The notes below the pieces were generated by a model, which saw only the letters and a program-made list of their open reading frames with translations, searched no databases and was not told the origin of the DNA. From NCBI RefSeq assembly GCF_003590715.1, contig NZ_QQVY01000009.1, forward strand, positions 1 to 64,000: a DNA stretch of 64,000 nt. Direction: 5' to 3'. Position 1 is the stretch's first letter, and every line of letters starts with the position of its first letter. Positions 8,908 to 19,248 of this stretch are shown here, in pieces. A program made the translations under genes and the position numbers. Source of the DNA: Paracoccus sp. JM45 (GTDB taxonomy: Bacteria; Pseudomonadota; Alphaproteobacteria; Rhodobacterales; Rhodobacteraceae).

Positions 8908-8934
8908 CGGACCGCTTTTTCAGCGGTCCGTTTT
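8908..8934 (+). terminator. Intrinsic terminator of the small unit
   Basis: CGGACCGCT (8908-8916) pairs perfectly with AGCGGTCCG (8922-8930) around loop TTTTC and is followed by TTTT. It closes the small transcription unit before the convergent permease gene. Confidence 0.85.
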
Positions 8935-8976
8935 CCAGTTCGGGACATCCGGCATCTGCTGTGATCCCCCGCACTG

Positions 8977-9006
8977 AAAAAGGGCGGTCCTTGCGGGCCG
9001 CCCTTT
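8977..9006 (-). terminator. Intrinsic terminator of the lactate permease gene
   Basis: On the minus strand a stem AAAGGGCGG / CCGCCCTTT (arms 8979-8987 and 8998-9006) is followed by a T-run (A-run 8977-8981 on the plus strand), 8 bases after the permease stop codon. Confidence 0.85.
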
Positions 9007-9013
9007 CCATTTG

Positions 9014-10756
9014 TCAGCCGCGGTTCAGGCGCATTCCGCCGATCACGACCAGCGCCCAGACGACAGCCGCCACCCACCACAGGCCGCCACTGATCAGCGC
9101 CATACCGATCAGCCCCGCCTGCACCACATAATAGGCCATGGTGATCAGCGTTTTGCGAATCAGATCGCCTTCACGGTCGGTCAGCCCCACGGTCGCGGAT
9201 GCCGCGACGACGTTATGCACACAGATCATATTGCCTGCGGCCCCGCCAACGGCCTGCAACACGACCACAACCGTGACACCCGCCAGATCCAGCCCGATGC
9301 CCTGCGCCGTTGAAAACTGGAAAAGCGAGAACATCATATTTGACACCGTGTTCGACCCGGCGATAAAGGCACCCAATGCACCGACAACCGGCGCAAAGAT
9401 CGGCCATGTCGCACCGGTCGCCGCAGCCATCCCTTCGGCCAGAACGATCGGCATCGAGGCAATCCCCTCCGAGCCCGAGTTGATGAAGACCTGCACCATC
9501 GGCACCGCCAGCAACAGCGCAGGGGCCGCAGCCAGCATCGTCCGCCCCGAAATCGACCATGCCCGCGCATAATCCCGCCCCCGCATCCGGAACAACAGGA
9601 CCGAAATCAACGAGGCGACAATCATCACGCTACCCGGTGCATATAGAAACTGCGCCGAGGCGTTGATCCCCGATCCGAACAGATCACGGAAGGCGATGGT
9701 CGTAGACGGCCCCGTCAGCCATGCCTTTAACGGTGCAATCGTGCGGGTCAGCACCAGAAGCACCGCGACGATGACATAGGGCATCCATGCCGTCATCAGG
9801 GATATCGGGCGGTCCTGCGGCCCCAGATCGGCCTCTTCGGGTTCGACGCTGCCTTGCCAGCCGTCTTCCCACTGGTTGCGGGGTGGAAAGTCGAAACTGT
9901 CGGACGGCAGAAACCACCCTGCCCGCGCCGCTGGCACCACGATCAGCAAACCGATCAACCCGCCCAAAAGCGACGGAAACTCGGGTCCCAGCACCCGCGC
10001 CACCAGAAGATAAGGCAGCGTAAAGGCCACGCCTGCAAAGATCGCGAATTTCCACGCGCGGAACCCTTTGGCAAAGCTGCGGCTTTTGCCGAAAAAGCGT
10101 GTCAGCATGCCGATCATCAGCAAAGGGATCAGCACCCCGATCAGCGCATGGACCAAGGCGACCTGCGCGGCAACCACCGGCACATAATCCACCACTGTCA
10201 TCGGTGCGATGGCTGTATCGACCGCTGCGCTGTTGGACAGGCCGGTGTTGATGCCGACCAGCATCGGCGTGCCCACCGCCCCGAAGGACACTGGTGTCGA
10301 CTGGATGATCAGCGTGACCATCACCGCAGCCATCGCCGGAAAACCGATCGCCAACAACAAAGGTGCCGCCACGGCCGCAGGAGTCCCGAAGCCCGAGGCA
10401 CCCTCGATCATCGACCCGAACATCCATGCAATGATGATCGCCTGAATACGCCGGTCGGGTGAAATATCGGTAAAGCCGCGCCGGATGGTGCGGATCGCAC
10501 CGGATTCCTGCACCGTATACAGCAGCAGGATCGCGCCGAAGACTATGTAAAGCAGCGTCACCGCCGTCACCAGACCATTGACCGTGGCACCGGCAATTTT
10601 GGTGATTGGCGCCCCCCACAGCACCAGCGCCAGCATGACGGTGACAATATAAGCCGCCATCATTGCCAGCTTGGCCGACCGCCGCATGACGACCAGCAAG
10701 ATAAACACAATTGCGACGGGCAAGGCCGCAGCAATAAAGAACACTCCCTGTGACAC
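9014..10756 (-). CDS. L-lactate permease (LctP/LldP family)
   Basis: A 580-residue polytopic inner-membrane protein with about 13 hydrophobic segments. The family core is visible in [21 protein letters not shown] and in [19 protein letters not shown] followed by [18 protein letters not shown]. The family takes up L- and D-lactate and glycolate with protons. The start is a GTG at 10756 with GAGGAGG seven bases upstream; the longer frame to 10927 runs into the upstream terminator and is rejected. It is a single gene with its own terminator at 8977-9006. No lactate dehydrogenase or regulator is adjacent, so the physiological substrate is inferred from family only. Confidence 0.9.
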   Translation of the reverse strand: MSQGVFFIAAALPVAIVFILLVVMRRSAKLAMMAAYIVTVMLALVLWGAPITKIAGATVNGLVTAVTLLYIVFGAILLLYTVQESGAIRTIRRGFTDISPDRRIQAIIIAWMFGSMIEGASGFGTPAAVAAPLLLAIGFPAMAAVMVTLIIQSTPVSFGAVGTPMLVGINTGLSNSAAVDTAIAPMTVVDYVPVVAAQVALVHALIGVLIPLLMIGMLTRFFGKSRSFAKGFRAWKFAIFAGVAFTLPYLLVARVLGPEFPSLLGGLIGLLIVVPAARAGWFLPSDSFDFPPRNQWEDGWQGSVEPEEADLGPQDRPISLMTAWMPYVIVAVLLVLTRTIAPLKAWLTGPSTTIAFRDLFGSGINASAQFLYAPGSVMIVASLISVLLFRMRGRDYARAWSISGRTMLAAAPALLLAVPMVQVFINSGSEGIASMPIVLAEGMAAATGATWPIFAPVVGALGAFIAGSNTVSNMMFSLFQFSTAQGIGLDLAGVTVVVVLQAVGGAAGNMICVHNVVAASATVGLTDREGDLIRKTLITMAYYVVQAGLIGMALISGGLWWVAAVVWALVVIGGMRLNRG

Positions 10757-10814
10757 CTCGTTTCCTCCTCGATTTGTCTTGGCCAGTCGAGGCAGCTTTG
10801 AATTCAAAATCAAG

Positions 10815-10844
10815 AAAAAACCGGTCTGTAAAACAGACCGGTTT
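10815..10844 (-). terminator. Intrinsic terminator of the thiolase gene
   Basis: AAACCGGTCTG (10818-10828) pairs perfectly with CAGACCGGTTT (10834-10844) around TAAAA; on the minus strand it is followed by a run of six T, about 40 bases past the thiolase stop. Confidence 0.9.
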
Positions 10845-10883
10845 CCCGAATGCCCTATATCCGTCGCTGTAAAAGCGTCGGGA

Positions 10884-12065
10884 CTATGCCCGCTGGATCG
10901 CGATTGCGATGCCTTGCCCGCCGCCAATACACATGGTGATCAAGGCAGTACGCCCACCGGTGCGTTCCAGTTCGGACATCGCCTTGACCATCAGGATCGC
11001 GCCGGTGGCACCGACGGGATGACCCAAGGCAATCGCGCCGCCGTTGGGATTGACGCGCGCGGGGTCCAACCCCAGCCCCTTGTTCACGGCCAGTGCCTGC
11101 GCGGCAAAAGCCTCGTTCGATTCGATCACGTCGAAATCGGCGGCTTGCAGACCGGTCTTTTTCATCAGCGCCTCGACAGCGGGAATGGGACCGATGCCCA
11201 TCACCTCGGGGCGGACGCCTGCAACGGCATAGCCGAGGATACGCGCACGCGGGGTCAGCCCTGCCCGTTTGGCCGCATCGGCCCGTGCCAGAACCAGCGC
11301 CGCCGCACCGTCATTGATGCCGCTGGCATTGCCTGCCGTGACCGATCCGCCCTTCTGGAACACAGCCTTCAGTCCGGCCAGCTTTTCGGGACTGGTTTCC
11401 TTGGGGTGTTCATCGGTATCGAAGGCGACCATGCCCTTGCGGGTTTTCACTTCGACCGGCACGATCTGGTCGCGGAAATGGCCCGCAGCAATCGCCGCCG
11501 CCGCGCGGCGTTGGGATTCCATAGCGAATTCATCCTGCTGTTCGCGGGTGATGTCATGTTCTGCCGCGACGTTTTCTGCTGTCACCCCCATATGGCCGGT
11601 GCCCATCGGGCAGGTCAGCGCGCCGGTCATCATGTCCAGCATCGCCTGATCGCCCATCTTGGCACCGAAACGCGCCGAAGGAATGACATAGGGTGACCGG
11701 CTCATATTTTCGGCCCCGCCTGCGATGGCGAAATCGGCATCGCCCAATAACAGCGCCTGCGTGGCCGAGACAATCGCCTGCGCCCCCGAACCGCACAGCC
11801 GGTTCACGTTCATTGCGGGCGTGGTGTGGGGAATGCCTGCCTCCAGCATGGCGACGCGGGACAGATACATGTCGCGGGGTTCGGTGTTGATGACATGGCC
11901 AAAGACCACATGGCCAATCATATCGGGCGCGACGCCGGCGCGTTCCAGCGCGGCGCGGGTCACGATGGCGGCCAGCTGGATCGGCGGCACGGCGGCAAGG
12001 CTGCCACCGAAGGTGCCGATGGCGGTGCGGGCGCCTGACAGGATGACAATTTCTGATGCGGACAT
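10884..12065 (-). CDS. Acetyl-CoA acyltransferase (thiolase)
   Basis: A 393-residue thiolase, the standard length for bacterial acetyl-CoA acetyltransferases and beta-ketothiolases. The acyl-accepting Cys91 sits in [10 protein letters not shown]; the C-terminal active-site elements are [19 protein letters not shown] (catalytic His) and MCIGGGQG (second Cys). It condenses two acetyl-CoA or cleaves 3-ketoacyl-CoA, in polyhydroxybutyrate or fatty/amino acid metabolism. It is monocistronic here, with a terminator at 10815-10844 and no phaB next to it, so the direction and pathway cannot be set. It is transcribed divergently from the ModE-like regulator. Confidence 0.94.
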   Translation of the reverse strand: MSASEIVILSGARTAIGTFGGSLAAVPPIQLAAIVTRAALERAGVAPDMIGHVVFGHVINTEPRDMYLSRVAMLEAGIPHTTPAMNVNRLCGSGAQAIVSATQALLLGDADFAIAGGAENMSRSPYVIPSARFGAKMGDQAMLDMMTGALTCPMGTGHMGVTAENVAAEHDITREQQDEFAMESQRRAAAAIAAGHFRDQIVPVEVKTRKGMVAFDTDEHPKETSPEKLAGLKAVFQKGGSVTAGNASGINDGAAALVLARADAAKRAGLTPRARILGYAVAGVRPEVMGIGPIPAVEALMKKTGLQAADFDVIESNEAFAAQALAVNKGLGLDPARVNPNGGAIALGHPVGATGAILMVKAMSELERTGGRTALITMCIGGGQGIAIAIQRA

Positions 12066-12241
12066 GGGCGGGCCTCCTCTGGATTACGCCGAAAGAATAG
12101 GCGGGGACCGTGCCGCGGCAAGGCGCTGTTGCTATTCCGTCGCGGAACTTGCCCCGCCTGATCACGATTTGCCTTGTGCAAATTGCGGCCAGCGGAGCAA
12201 AGCGCTATGCTTGCAAGGAATAACGGAACAAGAGGCGACGC

Positions 12242-12610
12242 ATGACCCAGACCGGCCCCCGGCTGCGAATCAAGCTGCGGCTTGAATATGATTCGCCCCT
12301 GATCCTTGGGCCCGGCAAGGCCGAACTGCTGTCGCGCATCGCACGCCTCGGCTCTATCTCGGCAGCCGCGCGCGAAATGGGGATGAGCTATAAGCGCGCA
12401 TGGACCCTGGTCGAGGAAATGAACATCGCCTTTGCCCTGCCCGTCATCGAAAGCGCACGTGGCGGCCCCAAAGGCGGCGGCGCAACCGTGACGCCAACGG
12501 GCGAAAAAGTGCTGCATCATTACCGTGCGCTGGAAACCCTGCTGTTGAACGAAGGGGCAACAGATCTGAACGCGCTGAACGATCTGCTGCGGCCCGAAGG
12601 CAGCACCTAG
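12242..12610 (+). CDS. ModE N-terminal-domain winged-helix regulator
   Basis: A 122-residue DNA-binding protein matching the N-terminal domain of ModE: the helix-turn-helix lies in ARLGSISAAAREMGMSYKRAWTLVEEMN (about residues 34-61), followed by GGPKGGGATVTPTGEKVL, the wing. The molybdate-binding TOBE domains of full-length ModE are absent. Such single-domain versions occur widely in alphaproteobacteria; whether they sense molybdate is unknown. No modABC is adjacent. The start ATG follows AACAAGAGGCGACGC. It diverges from the thiolase gene, about 175 bases away. Confidence 0.85.
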   Translation: MTQTGPRLRIKLRLEYDSPLILGPGKAELLSRIARLGSISAAAREMGMSYKRAWTLVEEMNIAFALPVIESARGGPKGGGATVTPTGEKVLHHYRALETLLLNEGATDLNALNDLLRPEGST

Positions 12611-12707
12611 GCTGGCAGTCGCCCATCCAATGGCTTTGTGATTTCAACGCAGCGTGATTTTCCCTATGATCCTTGCAAAAGACGAAGCAAAGCAGGACGA
12701 GGGCAGG

Positions 12708-13289
12708 ATGAACACGCTATTGAAGCTGGCCATTGTGGGGCTGGTCGCCTCTTGCGGCGGCGGCAACTACAGCGCGCCGCGCCAGTTGGACAACGCATGC
12801 GCCATTGTCGGGGAACGCCCCGCCTATCTTCGGGCGATGAAAAAGGCGGAACGCAAATGGGGTGTGCCGGTGCATGTCCAGATGGCGACCATGTATCAGG
12901 AATCGAAATTCATCGGCGACGCGCGCACCCCGCATCAATACGCCCTTGGCGTCATTCCGATCGGTCGCCAAAGCAGCGCCTTCGGCTATTCCCAGGCATT
13001 GGATGCGACATGGGAAGAATACCAGAAAAAGACCAATAACCGTCGCGCCAAGCGGGACAATATCCGCGACGCCACCGATTTCATGGGGTGGTATATGGAC
13101 GGCAGCCAGAACATGCTTGGCCTGTCAAAATATGATGCCACCTCGCAATATCTGGCCTATCACGAAGGTCGGGGCGGCTTTTCACGTGGCAGCCACCGCA
13201 GCAAGGGCTGGCTGATGCGGGTGGCCGCACAGGTTGGACAGCGGTCGGAAATGTATCGTCGCCAGTTGATCGCCTGCCGCAAAGCGTGA
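12708..13289 (+). CDS. Lytic transglycosylase-like lipoprotein (SLT domain)
   Basis: A 193-residue protein with a lipoprotein signal (LLKLAIVGLVASC, lipidated Cys near residue 16) and an SLT-like catalytic region starting with YLRAMKKAERKWGVPVHVQMATMYQESKF; the Glu in YQES is the expected catalytic acid. A later YLAYHEGRGGFSRG matches the family's substrate-groove motif. It should be anchored in the outer membrane or periplasm and cleave peptidoglycan glycan strands. The ATG at 12708 follows GAGGGCAGG; an in-frame ATG at 12654 would precede the signal peptide with a charged stretch. The last 4 bases run close to the upstream region of the GST gene. Confidence 0.85.
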   Translation: MNTLLKLAIVGLVASCGGGNYSAPRQLDNACAIVGERPAYLRAMKKAERKWGVPVHVQMATMYQESKFIGDARTPHQYALGVIPIGRQSSAFGYSQALDATWEEYQKKTNNRRAKRDNIRDATDFMGWYMDGSQNMLGLSKYDATSQYLAYHEGRGGFSRGSHRSKGWLMRVAAQVGQRSEMYRRQLIACRKA

Positions 13290-13354
13290 TCTTATCGATC
13301 CGGCAGGGCGGGCGGTCTTCGCCCCCCCTGATCTGCACCCAAGGGGGACGACCT

Positions 13355-13942
13355 ATGTACAGTGTCATCGGTACCGCCAAAAGCCGCGCCTTCCGAGTCC
13401 TGTGGATGCTTGAGGAATTGGGCGAACCCTATACCCATATTCCCGCCAATCCGCGCAGCGACGGCGTGGTGGAATTCAACCCTGCAGGAAAGGTGCCGGT
13501 GCTGATTGACGACGGCACCCCGATCACCGATTCCACCGCGATCCTGACCTATCTGGCCGATCGCCACGGCAAGCTGACCCATCCGGCAGGCACGCTGGAC
13601 CGCGCCTGTCAGGACAGCCTGACCCAATTCCTGCTGGATGAATTCGACGCCGCCCTCTGGCTGGCCGCCCGCCACAGCTTTATCCTGCCCGAGGAAATGC
13701 GCCTGAGCGCGATCAAGAACACCCTGCGGTGGGAATTCGAAGGCAGCCAGAAAACGCTGGTCAACCGCATGGGCGAAGGCCCGTTCCTGATGGGTGATAT
13801 GATGACCGTGCCCGATATCATCCTGACGCATTGCCTTGGCTGGGCTTTGGGTGCGCGTTTCCCCATTGTCGAACATGATCTGACGACCTATCTGGAACGG
13901 ATGCGCGAACGTCCGGCCCACCAGCGGGCCACCGCGCTTTAA
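13355..13942 (+). CDS. Glutathione S-transferase family protein
   Basis: A 195-residue two-domain GST. The thioredoxin-like N-terminal part has AKSRAFRVLWMLEELG, NPAGKVPVLIDDG with the conserved cis-Pro, and DSTAILTYLADRHG, the glutathione gamma-glutamyl contact. The all-helical C-terminal domain ends with MTVPDIILTHCLGWA. A catalytic Ser/Tyr/Cys cannot be assigned with certainty. The start at 13355 follows AAGGGGGACGACCT. Its TAA shares the palindrome TTAA with the stop of the convergent flavoprotein gene. Confidence 0.88.
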   Translation: MYSVIGTAKSRAFRVLWMLEELGEPYTHIPANPRSDGVVEFNPAGKVPVLIDDGTPITDSTAILTYLADRHGKLTHPAGTLDRACQDSLTQFLLDEFDAALWLAARHSFILPEEMRLSAIKNTLRWEFEGSQKTLVNRMGEGPFLMGDMMTVPDIILTHCLGWALGARFPIVEHDLTTYLERMRERPAHQRATAL

Positions 13943-15102
13943 CGCGCCAGCACTGCCGCCGCTGCCAGACCGGCGCGGCGGCCACTGTCCAGACAGCCGG
14001 TCAACAGATAGCCGCCTGTCGGGGCCTCCCAATCCAGCATTTCGCCGGCGGCAAAGACATTGGGCAGGGCGTTCAATTGCAGATCGGCATCCACCGCCTG
14101 TCGGGTGATGCCACCCGCCGAGGAAATTGCCCGATCCAACCCCATCGCCCCGTCATGCCGCAGAGGCAATGCCTTGGCACGCGCTGCCCATCCGGCGGCA
14201 TCTTGCGGCAAAGGTTGCCCCCACTCCAGCAACAACGCCACCTTGACCGGATCGCCCAGCACCCGCCGCAGCCAATTACCAAGCGACAGCTTGCCTTTGG
14301 GCTTGGCAAAACGCGCGGCCAAAGCATCAACGGTCAGATCGGGGGCCAGATCGACACGGGCCGGAACGCCGTCGCGGATGGCTGCGGCGACCTCATAGAT
14401 GCCGCCCCCTTCGATCCCCTGCCGCGTGATCACCCATTCGCCACGGCTGACCAGATCGCCCGCATGGATCGCAACGCCTTTGACGGCATGCCCCGTGACG
14501 CGCCCCATCGCCGCCGTCCAATCCACCGCGAACCCCATATTCGCAGGCCGGAACGGCGCAATCTGCACCCCTGCATCTGCCAGAACTGGCACCCAAGCTG
14601 CATCCGACCCCAGCCGTGGCCAACTGGCCCCGCCAAGCGCCAGCACCGTGACATCGGCATTGATCACCCGATGTCCGTCAGCGGTCTGAAAGCCGACACC
14701 GTCTTTCAGATCGACCCATCGCCAGCGCGACCGCAGTTCGACCCCGCCATCGCGCAACCGCGCCAACCATGCCCGCAACAAGGGCGAGGCTTTCATTCCC
14801 ACCGGAAACACCCGCCCCGTTGATCCGGCAAACAGCGGAATGCCCAAACCTTCAGCCCATGCCATGACCTGCGATGGCCCGAAACCGGCGTGTTCATAGC
14901 CCGCCAGACGCGGCCAGAAATCGGTATCGGATTCCGCTTTGGTCAGGTTCAGGCCGGATTTTCCCGCCATCAGGAATTTGCGGGCGGGGGTGGGCATGGC
15001 CTCGGCCACGACAACACGGCGACCTTCGGCCATCAGAACCTCGGCGGCCATCAACCCTGCGGGGCCTGCACCGATAACCAGCGCGTCAACGCGTTCGGTC
15101 AC
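13939..15102 (-). CDS. HI0933-family FAD-dependent oxidoreductase
   Basis: A 387-residue flavoprotein with an N-terminal dinucleotide-binding motif (VIGAGPAGLMAAEVLMAEG, residues 9-27), the family hallmark KFLMAGKSGLNLTKAE near residues 43-58, and a C-terminal FAD motif FAAGEMLDWEAPTGGYLLTG. Family members have no settled substrate; they are grouped as BaiN/HI0933-like reductases. The start overlaps the stop of holA by 4 bases, so it is probably cotranscribed with holA. Confidence 0.88.
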   Translation of the reverse strand: MTERVDALVIGAGPAGLMAAEVLMAEGRRVVVAEAMPTPARKFLMAGKSGLNLTKAESDTDFWPRLAGYEHAGFGPSQVMAWAEGLGIPLFAGSTGRVFPVGMKASPLLRAWLARLRDGGVELRSRWRWVDLKDGVGFQTADGHRVINADVTVLALGGASWPRLGSDAAWVPVLADAGVQIAPFRPANMGFAVDWTAAMGRVTGHAVKGVAIHAGDLVSRGEWVITRQGIEGGGIYEVAAAIRDGVPARVDLAPDLTVDALAARFAKPKGKLSLGNWLRRVLGDPVKVALLLEWGQPLPQDAAGWAARAKALPLRHDGAMGLDRAISSAGGITRQAVDADLQLNALPNVFAAGEMLDWEAPTGGYLLTGCLDSGRRAGLAAAAVLAR

Positions 15103-16127
15103 CGCCGCCCCCTTGGCTTCATCGACAGACGCAACAACGCCCGTTCGACCAGCGGCATCTGCGGCGCGCGGCTGGCGCTGCGTAATGTCATATCGGTCTG
15201 CAGCAGGGTCGAGACAGCTTCCTCTAGCGGGCCCATGCCCCAGCTTTGCGCCTGTCTTGTCATGCGGTCACGACGGGGACCGAACACCGGCGGGCGGGCG
15301 CGGGCCAAGGCCACCCCCGGTCCTGCCGGATCGGCGGCGGCCAGATGCAATGTCCGGAAATGCCGCAAGGCCGCGATGCACAGGGCGACGGGGGAAATGC
15401 CCTGCCCCTCGATCCGGCGCATCAGCGGGCCGAATTCCCCTTCGCGGCGTTCGGCGACAATATGGATCAGCTCATCCAGATCGGCCTCGATGGTGGCGGG
15501 GGCCATCAGGGCAATATCTTCGGGCGTCAGCGGGGCCGGGTCCTGATATTTATACAGCCCGATCTTTTCGATCGTCTGGCGCAGATCTCCGGGGTCCAGC
15601 GCCCGCGACAGCAACATCATTTCCTTCATCGCATCGCGCGGCACATCGGTCAGCCCGACATCGGCCAGCCAGCGCGACATTTCCTCGGGGCCGGGGGGAT
15701 CGTCATAGATCGGGGCCGTGACCGCCTGCCCGTGGGTTTCAAACAGTTTGCGCAGCGCCGAGGATTTTGTCAGCCCGCCCGCCGCCACGACGATCACCGC
15801 ATCGCCCTGACGCCAATCGGTCAGGGCCGCACGAATCGCATCGGCGGCGGAATCGGGGGTGTCATCCAGCAAGACGACACGCGGGCCGGGAAAGAATCCG
15901 ACCTCGCGCACAGCGTCGATCAATTGGGCAGGGTCTTTCTTCATCCCCGCGCCGGGCAGTCGGGTCAGGCGCATTTCTTCGTCGGCCTTATCGCCGACTA
16001 GGGCCAGAACCGCCTCGGCCCGTTTCATCGCCACCCGCATCGGGTCCTGACCATAGATCAGAAGCGCAGGACGCGACGGGTCCGGCTTGGCGATATAGCG
16101 CGCAATCTCGCCGCCTTTCAGCAGCAT
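15099..16127 (-). CDS. holA: DNA polymerase III delta subunit HolA
   Basis: HolA is the clamp-loader subunit that opens the sliding clamp. The 342-residue product shows the expected N-terminal AAA-like fold without a functional Walker motif (PALLIYGQDPMRVAMKRAEAV), the strand-helix pattern PRVVLLDDTPDSAADAI, and the C-terminal helical collar domain. Position immediately after lptE (8-base gap) matches the leuS-lptE-holA order common across proteobacteria. Length is normal. Confidence 0.92.
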   Translation of the reverse strand: MLLKGGEIARYIAKPDPSRPALLIYGQDPMRVAMKRAEAVLALVGDKADEEMRLTRLPGAGMKKDPAQLIDAVREVGFFPGPRVVLLDDTPDSAADAIRAALTDWRQGDAVIVVAAGGLTKSSALRKLFETHGQAVTAPIYDDPPGPEEMSRWLADVGLTDVPRDAMKEMMLLSRALDPGDLRQTIEKIGLYKYQDPAPLTPEDIALMAPATIEADLDELIHIVAERREGEFGPLMRRIEGQGISPVALCIAALRHFRTLHLAAADPAGPGVALARARPPVFGPRRDRMTRQAQSWGMGPLEEAVSTLLQTDMTLRSASRAPQMPLVERALLRLSMKPRGRR

Positions 16128-16134
16128 AGAACCC

Positions 16135-16638
16135 TCATTCCGGCAATTGTGACGCGGCGGCCAGCAAACGGGTGACCACCTGATCGGCCAGCATACGCGC
16201 CAGACGTTCGCGCGAGCTGCCTTCAGCGGCCAGTGTGGCCACCGTCGTTCCGGTCGTCGAATAAGAGGTAAAGTTGCTGACCCGCCCTTCGGTCACGACA
16301 TTTCCCTGTTTGTCGGTCAGCTTGAAATCAGCCGTGCCGTTCAGGGAATAACGGGTCGTGATTTCCTCGGTCGTGATGGCCTGACCGACCGCGCCGACGC
16401 TGATCCGGTAATCCAGATCATAGGCCGAGGCGCTATCCGGCCCGATCCGTTCCGCCAGCCGCTGGTTGAAGACGAAATCGATCGGCGTGTCGGGGTCGCG
16501 CGGGCGCACCTTGCCAAACAGCTTGGTGCCGCCCCCGTTCGGGCCATAGACTGGCGTCAGCCCGCATCCTGCAAGGGCCAGCGCCGCCCCAAGGCCCAGA
16601 ACGACAGTGCGGCGGGACAGGCGGTCAGGCAACGACAT
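16135..16638 (-). CDS. lptE: LptE, lipopolysaccharide-assembly lipoprotein
   Basis: LptE plugs the LptD barrel and helps insert lipopolysaccharide in the outer membrane. The 167-residue product has a lipoprotein signal ([19 protein letters not shown], Cys at about residue 26) and an LptE-like alpha/beta body. The start at 16638 lies inside the 3' end of leuS (14-base overlap), a typical coupling; an ATG at 16659 is also in frame but further inside leuS. Sequence conservation in the family is low, so the name rests partly on the leuS-lptE-holA order. Confidence 0.9.
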   Translation of the reverse strand: MSLPDRLSRRTVVLGLGAALALAGCGLTPVYGPNGGGTKLFGKVRPRDPDTPIDFVFNQRLAERIGPDSASAYDLDYRISVGAVGQAITTEEITTRYSLNGTADFKLTDKQGNVVTEGRVSNFTSYSTTGTTVATLAAEGSSRERLARMLADQVVTRLLAAASQLPE

Positions 16639-19165
16639 TGACGATCCGCCCCGGTACAACGATCAGCTTTTTGGGCGCTGCGCCTTCAAGGAAACGCTGC
16701 ACGGTGTCGTCGGCCAGAACCAACGCTTCGATCTGGTCTTTGGGCATATCCTTTGGGACCGTGATTTCGGCGCGGCGTTTGCCGTTGATCTGGATGGGCA
16801 GGGTCACGCTGTCATCCTCCAACATGGCGGGATTGGCCTTGGGCCAGCCGGCATCCACCACCATGCCCTGCCCGCCCGATTTCGACCAGACCTCTTCTGC
16901 CAGATGCGGCACCATCGGGGCCATCAGTTGGGCGATGATGCGCAATGCGGCACGGCGCGCTTCGCCCCCTGCCTTGGATTTGCCCACGGCATTGGCCAGT
17001 TCGTAAAGCTTGGCGACGGCCTTGTTGAAGGCAAAGCTTTCAATGGCGCGGGTCACATCCGCAATGGCGCGATGGGCGGCGCGGGTCAGGTCCAGATCCT
17101 CGGGGCCGTCGGCGGGGGCTTCGTCAGCCATCCGCCAGACGCGGGACAGGAACTTATAAGCAGCCTCGGCACCGGCAGCCGTCCATTCGACATCGCGTTC
17201 GGGCGGGCTGTCCGACAGCATGAACCAGCGCGCGGTATCGGCGCCGAAGTTTTCGACGATATTGACCGGATCGACGACGTTCTTCTTCGACTTCGACATC
17301 TTGGCCGAAGGAATCACCGTCACCGCCGTGCCATCCGCCAGCTTCCCGTCCGTCACATCCTCGGGCAGGTGATAGACGGGGCGGTCGCGGTCGTCGCGGG
17401 TGGTATAGATTTCGTGCGTGACCATGCCTTGGGTGAACAGGGCATTGAACGGCTCTTTTGCTGCCTCGGGCAGATGGCCGGTCTTGACCATCGCGCGGGC
17501 AAAGAAGCGCGAATAGAGCAGATGCAGAATCGCATGTTCGATGCCGCCGATATACTGGTCGACATTCATCCAGTAATCCGCATCCGCGCGGTTCGTCGGT
17601 GTATCGGCATCGGGGCTGGTAAAGCGGGCGTAATACCAGCTGCTGTCGACGAAGGTGTCCATCGTGTCGGTTTCGCGCCGTGCAGCACCGCCACATTTCG
17701 GGCAGGTCGCCTGACGCCATGTCGGATGACGGTCCAGCGGGTTACCCGGCACGTCGAATGTCACATCCTGCGGCAACAGCACGGGCAGGTTGGCCTTCGC
17801 CTCGGGCACCGTGCCGCAGCTGTCGCAATGGACGACGGGAATCGGGCAGCCCCAATAACGCTGGCGCGAGATGCCCCAGTCGCGCAGGCGGAACTTGGTA
17901 ACCCCTTCGCCATAGCCTTCGGCTTGGGCATGCGCGATGGCGGCATCAACCGCTGCTTCACCGGTCTGGTCGGCTTCACCCGAAAATCCGCGAACATAGC
18001 TGACGGTTTCGGATTTCAGCGGCACAAAAGGGGCGTTGGCGACCAGATCATCGGCCTGATCCTGATCCATCCCGACCTCACCAAAAGTGGCGCGGATTGG
18101 CAGGTCGTATTTCAGCGCGAATTCATGGTCACGTTCGTCATGCGCGGGGCTGCCGAAGATCGCGCCGGTACCGTAATCCATCAGCACGAAATTCGCGATC
18201 CAGATCGGCAGGTGCCAATCGGCATCCAGCGGATGGGCGACATGCAGGCCGGTGTCGAAGCCCAGCTTGGGCGCAGTTTCGATGGCCTCTTCGGTGGTGC
18301 CGATACGAGCACATTCCTCGCGGAAGGCTTCGACCTTGGGGTCGTTCGCGGCTAGTTCCTTGACCAGCGGATGGTCTGGCGAAAGCGCGACAAAGCTGGC
18401 ACCCATCAGGGTGTCGGGGCGGGTTGTGTAAACCTCGATCCGGTCGAAACCTGCGGGGGCATCGACGGTGGTGAATTCGAATTGCAGACCGCGCGACTTG
18501 CCGATCCAGTTCGCCTGCATCAGACGCACCTTTTCCGGCCAGCCGGTCAGACCGTCCAGCGCGCCCAGCAGTTCGTCGGAATAATCGCTGATCTTAAAGA
18601 ACCACTGCGTCAGCTCGCGCCGTTCGACCGTGGCACCCGACCGCCAGCCCTTGCCGTCGATGACCTGTTCATTGGCCAGCACGGTCATGTCTTCGGGGTC
18701 CCAGTTCACCTGCGCTGACTTGCGCGTGATCAGGCCTGCGTCCAGCATATCAAGGAACATCGCCTGCTGCTGGGCGACATAGGCGTCGTCACAGGTGGCA
18801 AACTCGCGGCTCCAGTCGATGGACAGACCCAGCGGCTTTAGCTGGTCGCGCATGGTGGCGATATTGGCATAGGTCCAGTCGCGGGGATGACCCCCTTGTT
18901 CCATCGCGGCGTTTTCGGCGGGCATACCAAAGGCGTCCCAGCCCATCGGATGCAGCACACTGAAACCTTGGGCGCGTTTGAACCGCGCCACGACATCGCC
19001 CATCGCATAGTTACGGACATGGCCCATATGGATGCGCCCCGAAGGATAGGGGAACATTTCCAGCACGTAATATTTGGGGCGGTCGTCGCGGATGGCGGTA
19101 AAGGTCCCAGCCTCGGCCCAGGCCTTCTGCCAGTTCGCTTCGCTTTCGGACGGAGTATAGGGCAT
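16625..19165 (-). CDS. leuS: Leucyl-tRNA synthetase
   Basis: An 846-residue class I aminoacyl-tRNA synthetase. The HIGH-type motif is [12 protein letters not shown] near residues 46-57, the KMSKS loop is [13 protein letters not shown] near residue 620, and the editing (CP1) domain between them contains [12 protein letters not shown]. The zinc-type [25 protein letters not shown] region is intact. It charges tRNA-Leu. It heads the operon leuS-lptE-holA-HI0933. A DUF3576 lipoprotein gene lies upstream on the same strand. Confidence 0.98.
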   Translation of the reverse strand: MPYTPSESEANWQKAWAEAGTFTAIRDDRPKYYVLEMFPYPSGRIHMGHVRNYAMGDVVARFKRAQGFSVLHPMGWDAFGMPAENAAMEQGGHPRDWTYANIATMRDQLKPLGLSIDWSREFATCDDAYVAQQQAMFLDMLDAGLITRKSAQVNWDPEDMTVLANEQVIDGKGWRSGATVERRELTQWFFKISDYSDELLGALDGLTGWPEKVRLMQANWIGKSRGLQFEFTTVDAPAGFDRIEVYTTRPDTLMGASFVALSPDHPLVKELAANDPKVEAFREECARIGTTEEAIETAPKLGFDTGLHVAHPLDADWHLPIWIANFVLMDYGTGAIFGSPAHDERDHEFALKYDLPIRATFGEVGMDQDQADDLVANAPFVPLKSETVSYVRGFSGEADQTGEAAVDAAIAHAQAEGYGEGVTKFRLRDWGISRQRYWGCPIPVVHCDSCGTVPEAKANLPVLLPQDVTFDVPGNPLDRHPTWRQATCPKCGGAARRETDTMDTFVDSSWYYARFTSPDADTPTNRADADYWMNVDQYIGGIEHAILHLLYSRFFARAMVKTGHLPEAAKEPFNALFTQGMVTHEIYTTRDDRDRPVYHLPEDVTDGKLADGTAVTVIPSAKMSKSKKNVVDPVNIVENFGADTARWFMLSDSPPERDVEWTAAGAEAAYKFLSRVWRMADEAPADGPEDLDLTRAAHRAIADVTRAIESFAFNKAVAKLYELANAVGKSKAGGEARRAALRIIAQLMAPMVPHLAEEVWSKSGGQGMVVDAGWPKANPAMLEDDSVTLPIQINGKRRAEITVPKDMPKDQIEALVLADDTVQRFLEGAAPKKLIVVPGRIVNVVA

Positions 19166-19218
19166 GGGGTCAACCTTCGGGCATTTGCGTTGCCTTGCGG
19201 TTTATACCCCAGCCGAGT

Positions 19219-19241
19219 GCGGGTCCAGTGGCCAGACCCGC
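19219..19241 (-). other. G/C hairpin between DUF3576 gene and leuS
   Basis: GCGGGTC (19219-19225) pairs with GACCCGC (19235-19241) around a 9-base loop, shortly after the DUF3576 stop on the minus strand. There is no T-run. It may serve as a weak terminator or Rho-blocking structure. Confidence 0.45.
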
Positions 19242-19248
19242 CCTTTGA

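Larger units (their letters stand above)
8757..8934 (+). ncRNA. Stand-alone small transcription unit with extended Shine-Dalgarno and terminator
   Basis: A self-contained element in a 309-base gap between two convergent genes. It contains a very long ribosome-binding sequence (8756-8773), a tiny open frame (8772-8828), about 80 further bases, and a strong intrinsic terminator (8908-8934). No gene follows on this strand, so it is not the leader of a downstream operon. A TATAAC-like box lies at 8739-8744, but I could not find a convincing -35 at the right distance. It could be a small RNA, a peptide gene or both. The 5' end given is approximate. Confidence 0.5.

Noticed and set aside
16607..18355. 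Long open frame of 582 codons opposite leuS
   Set aside because: It lies antisense over the certain leuS gene, has no ribosome site and shows no family motifs; it is a GC-rich mirror frame.
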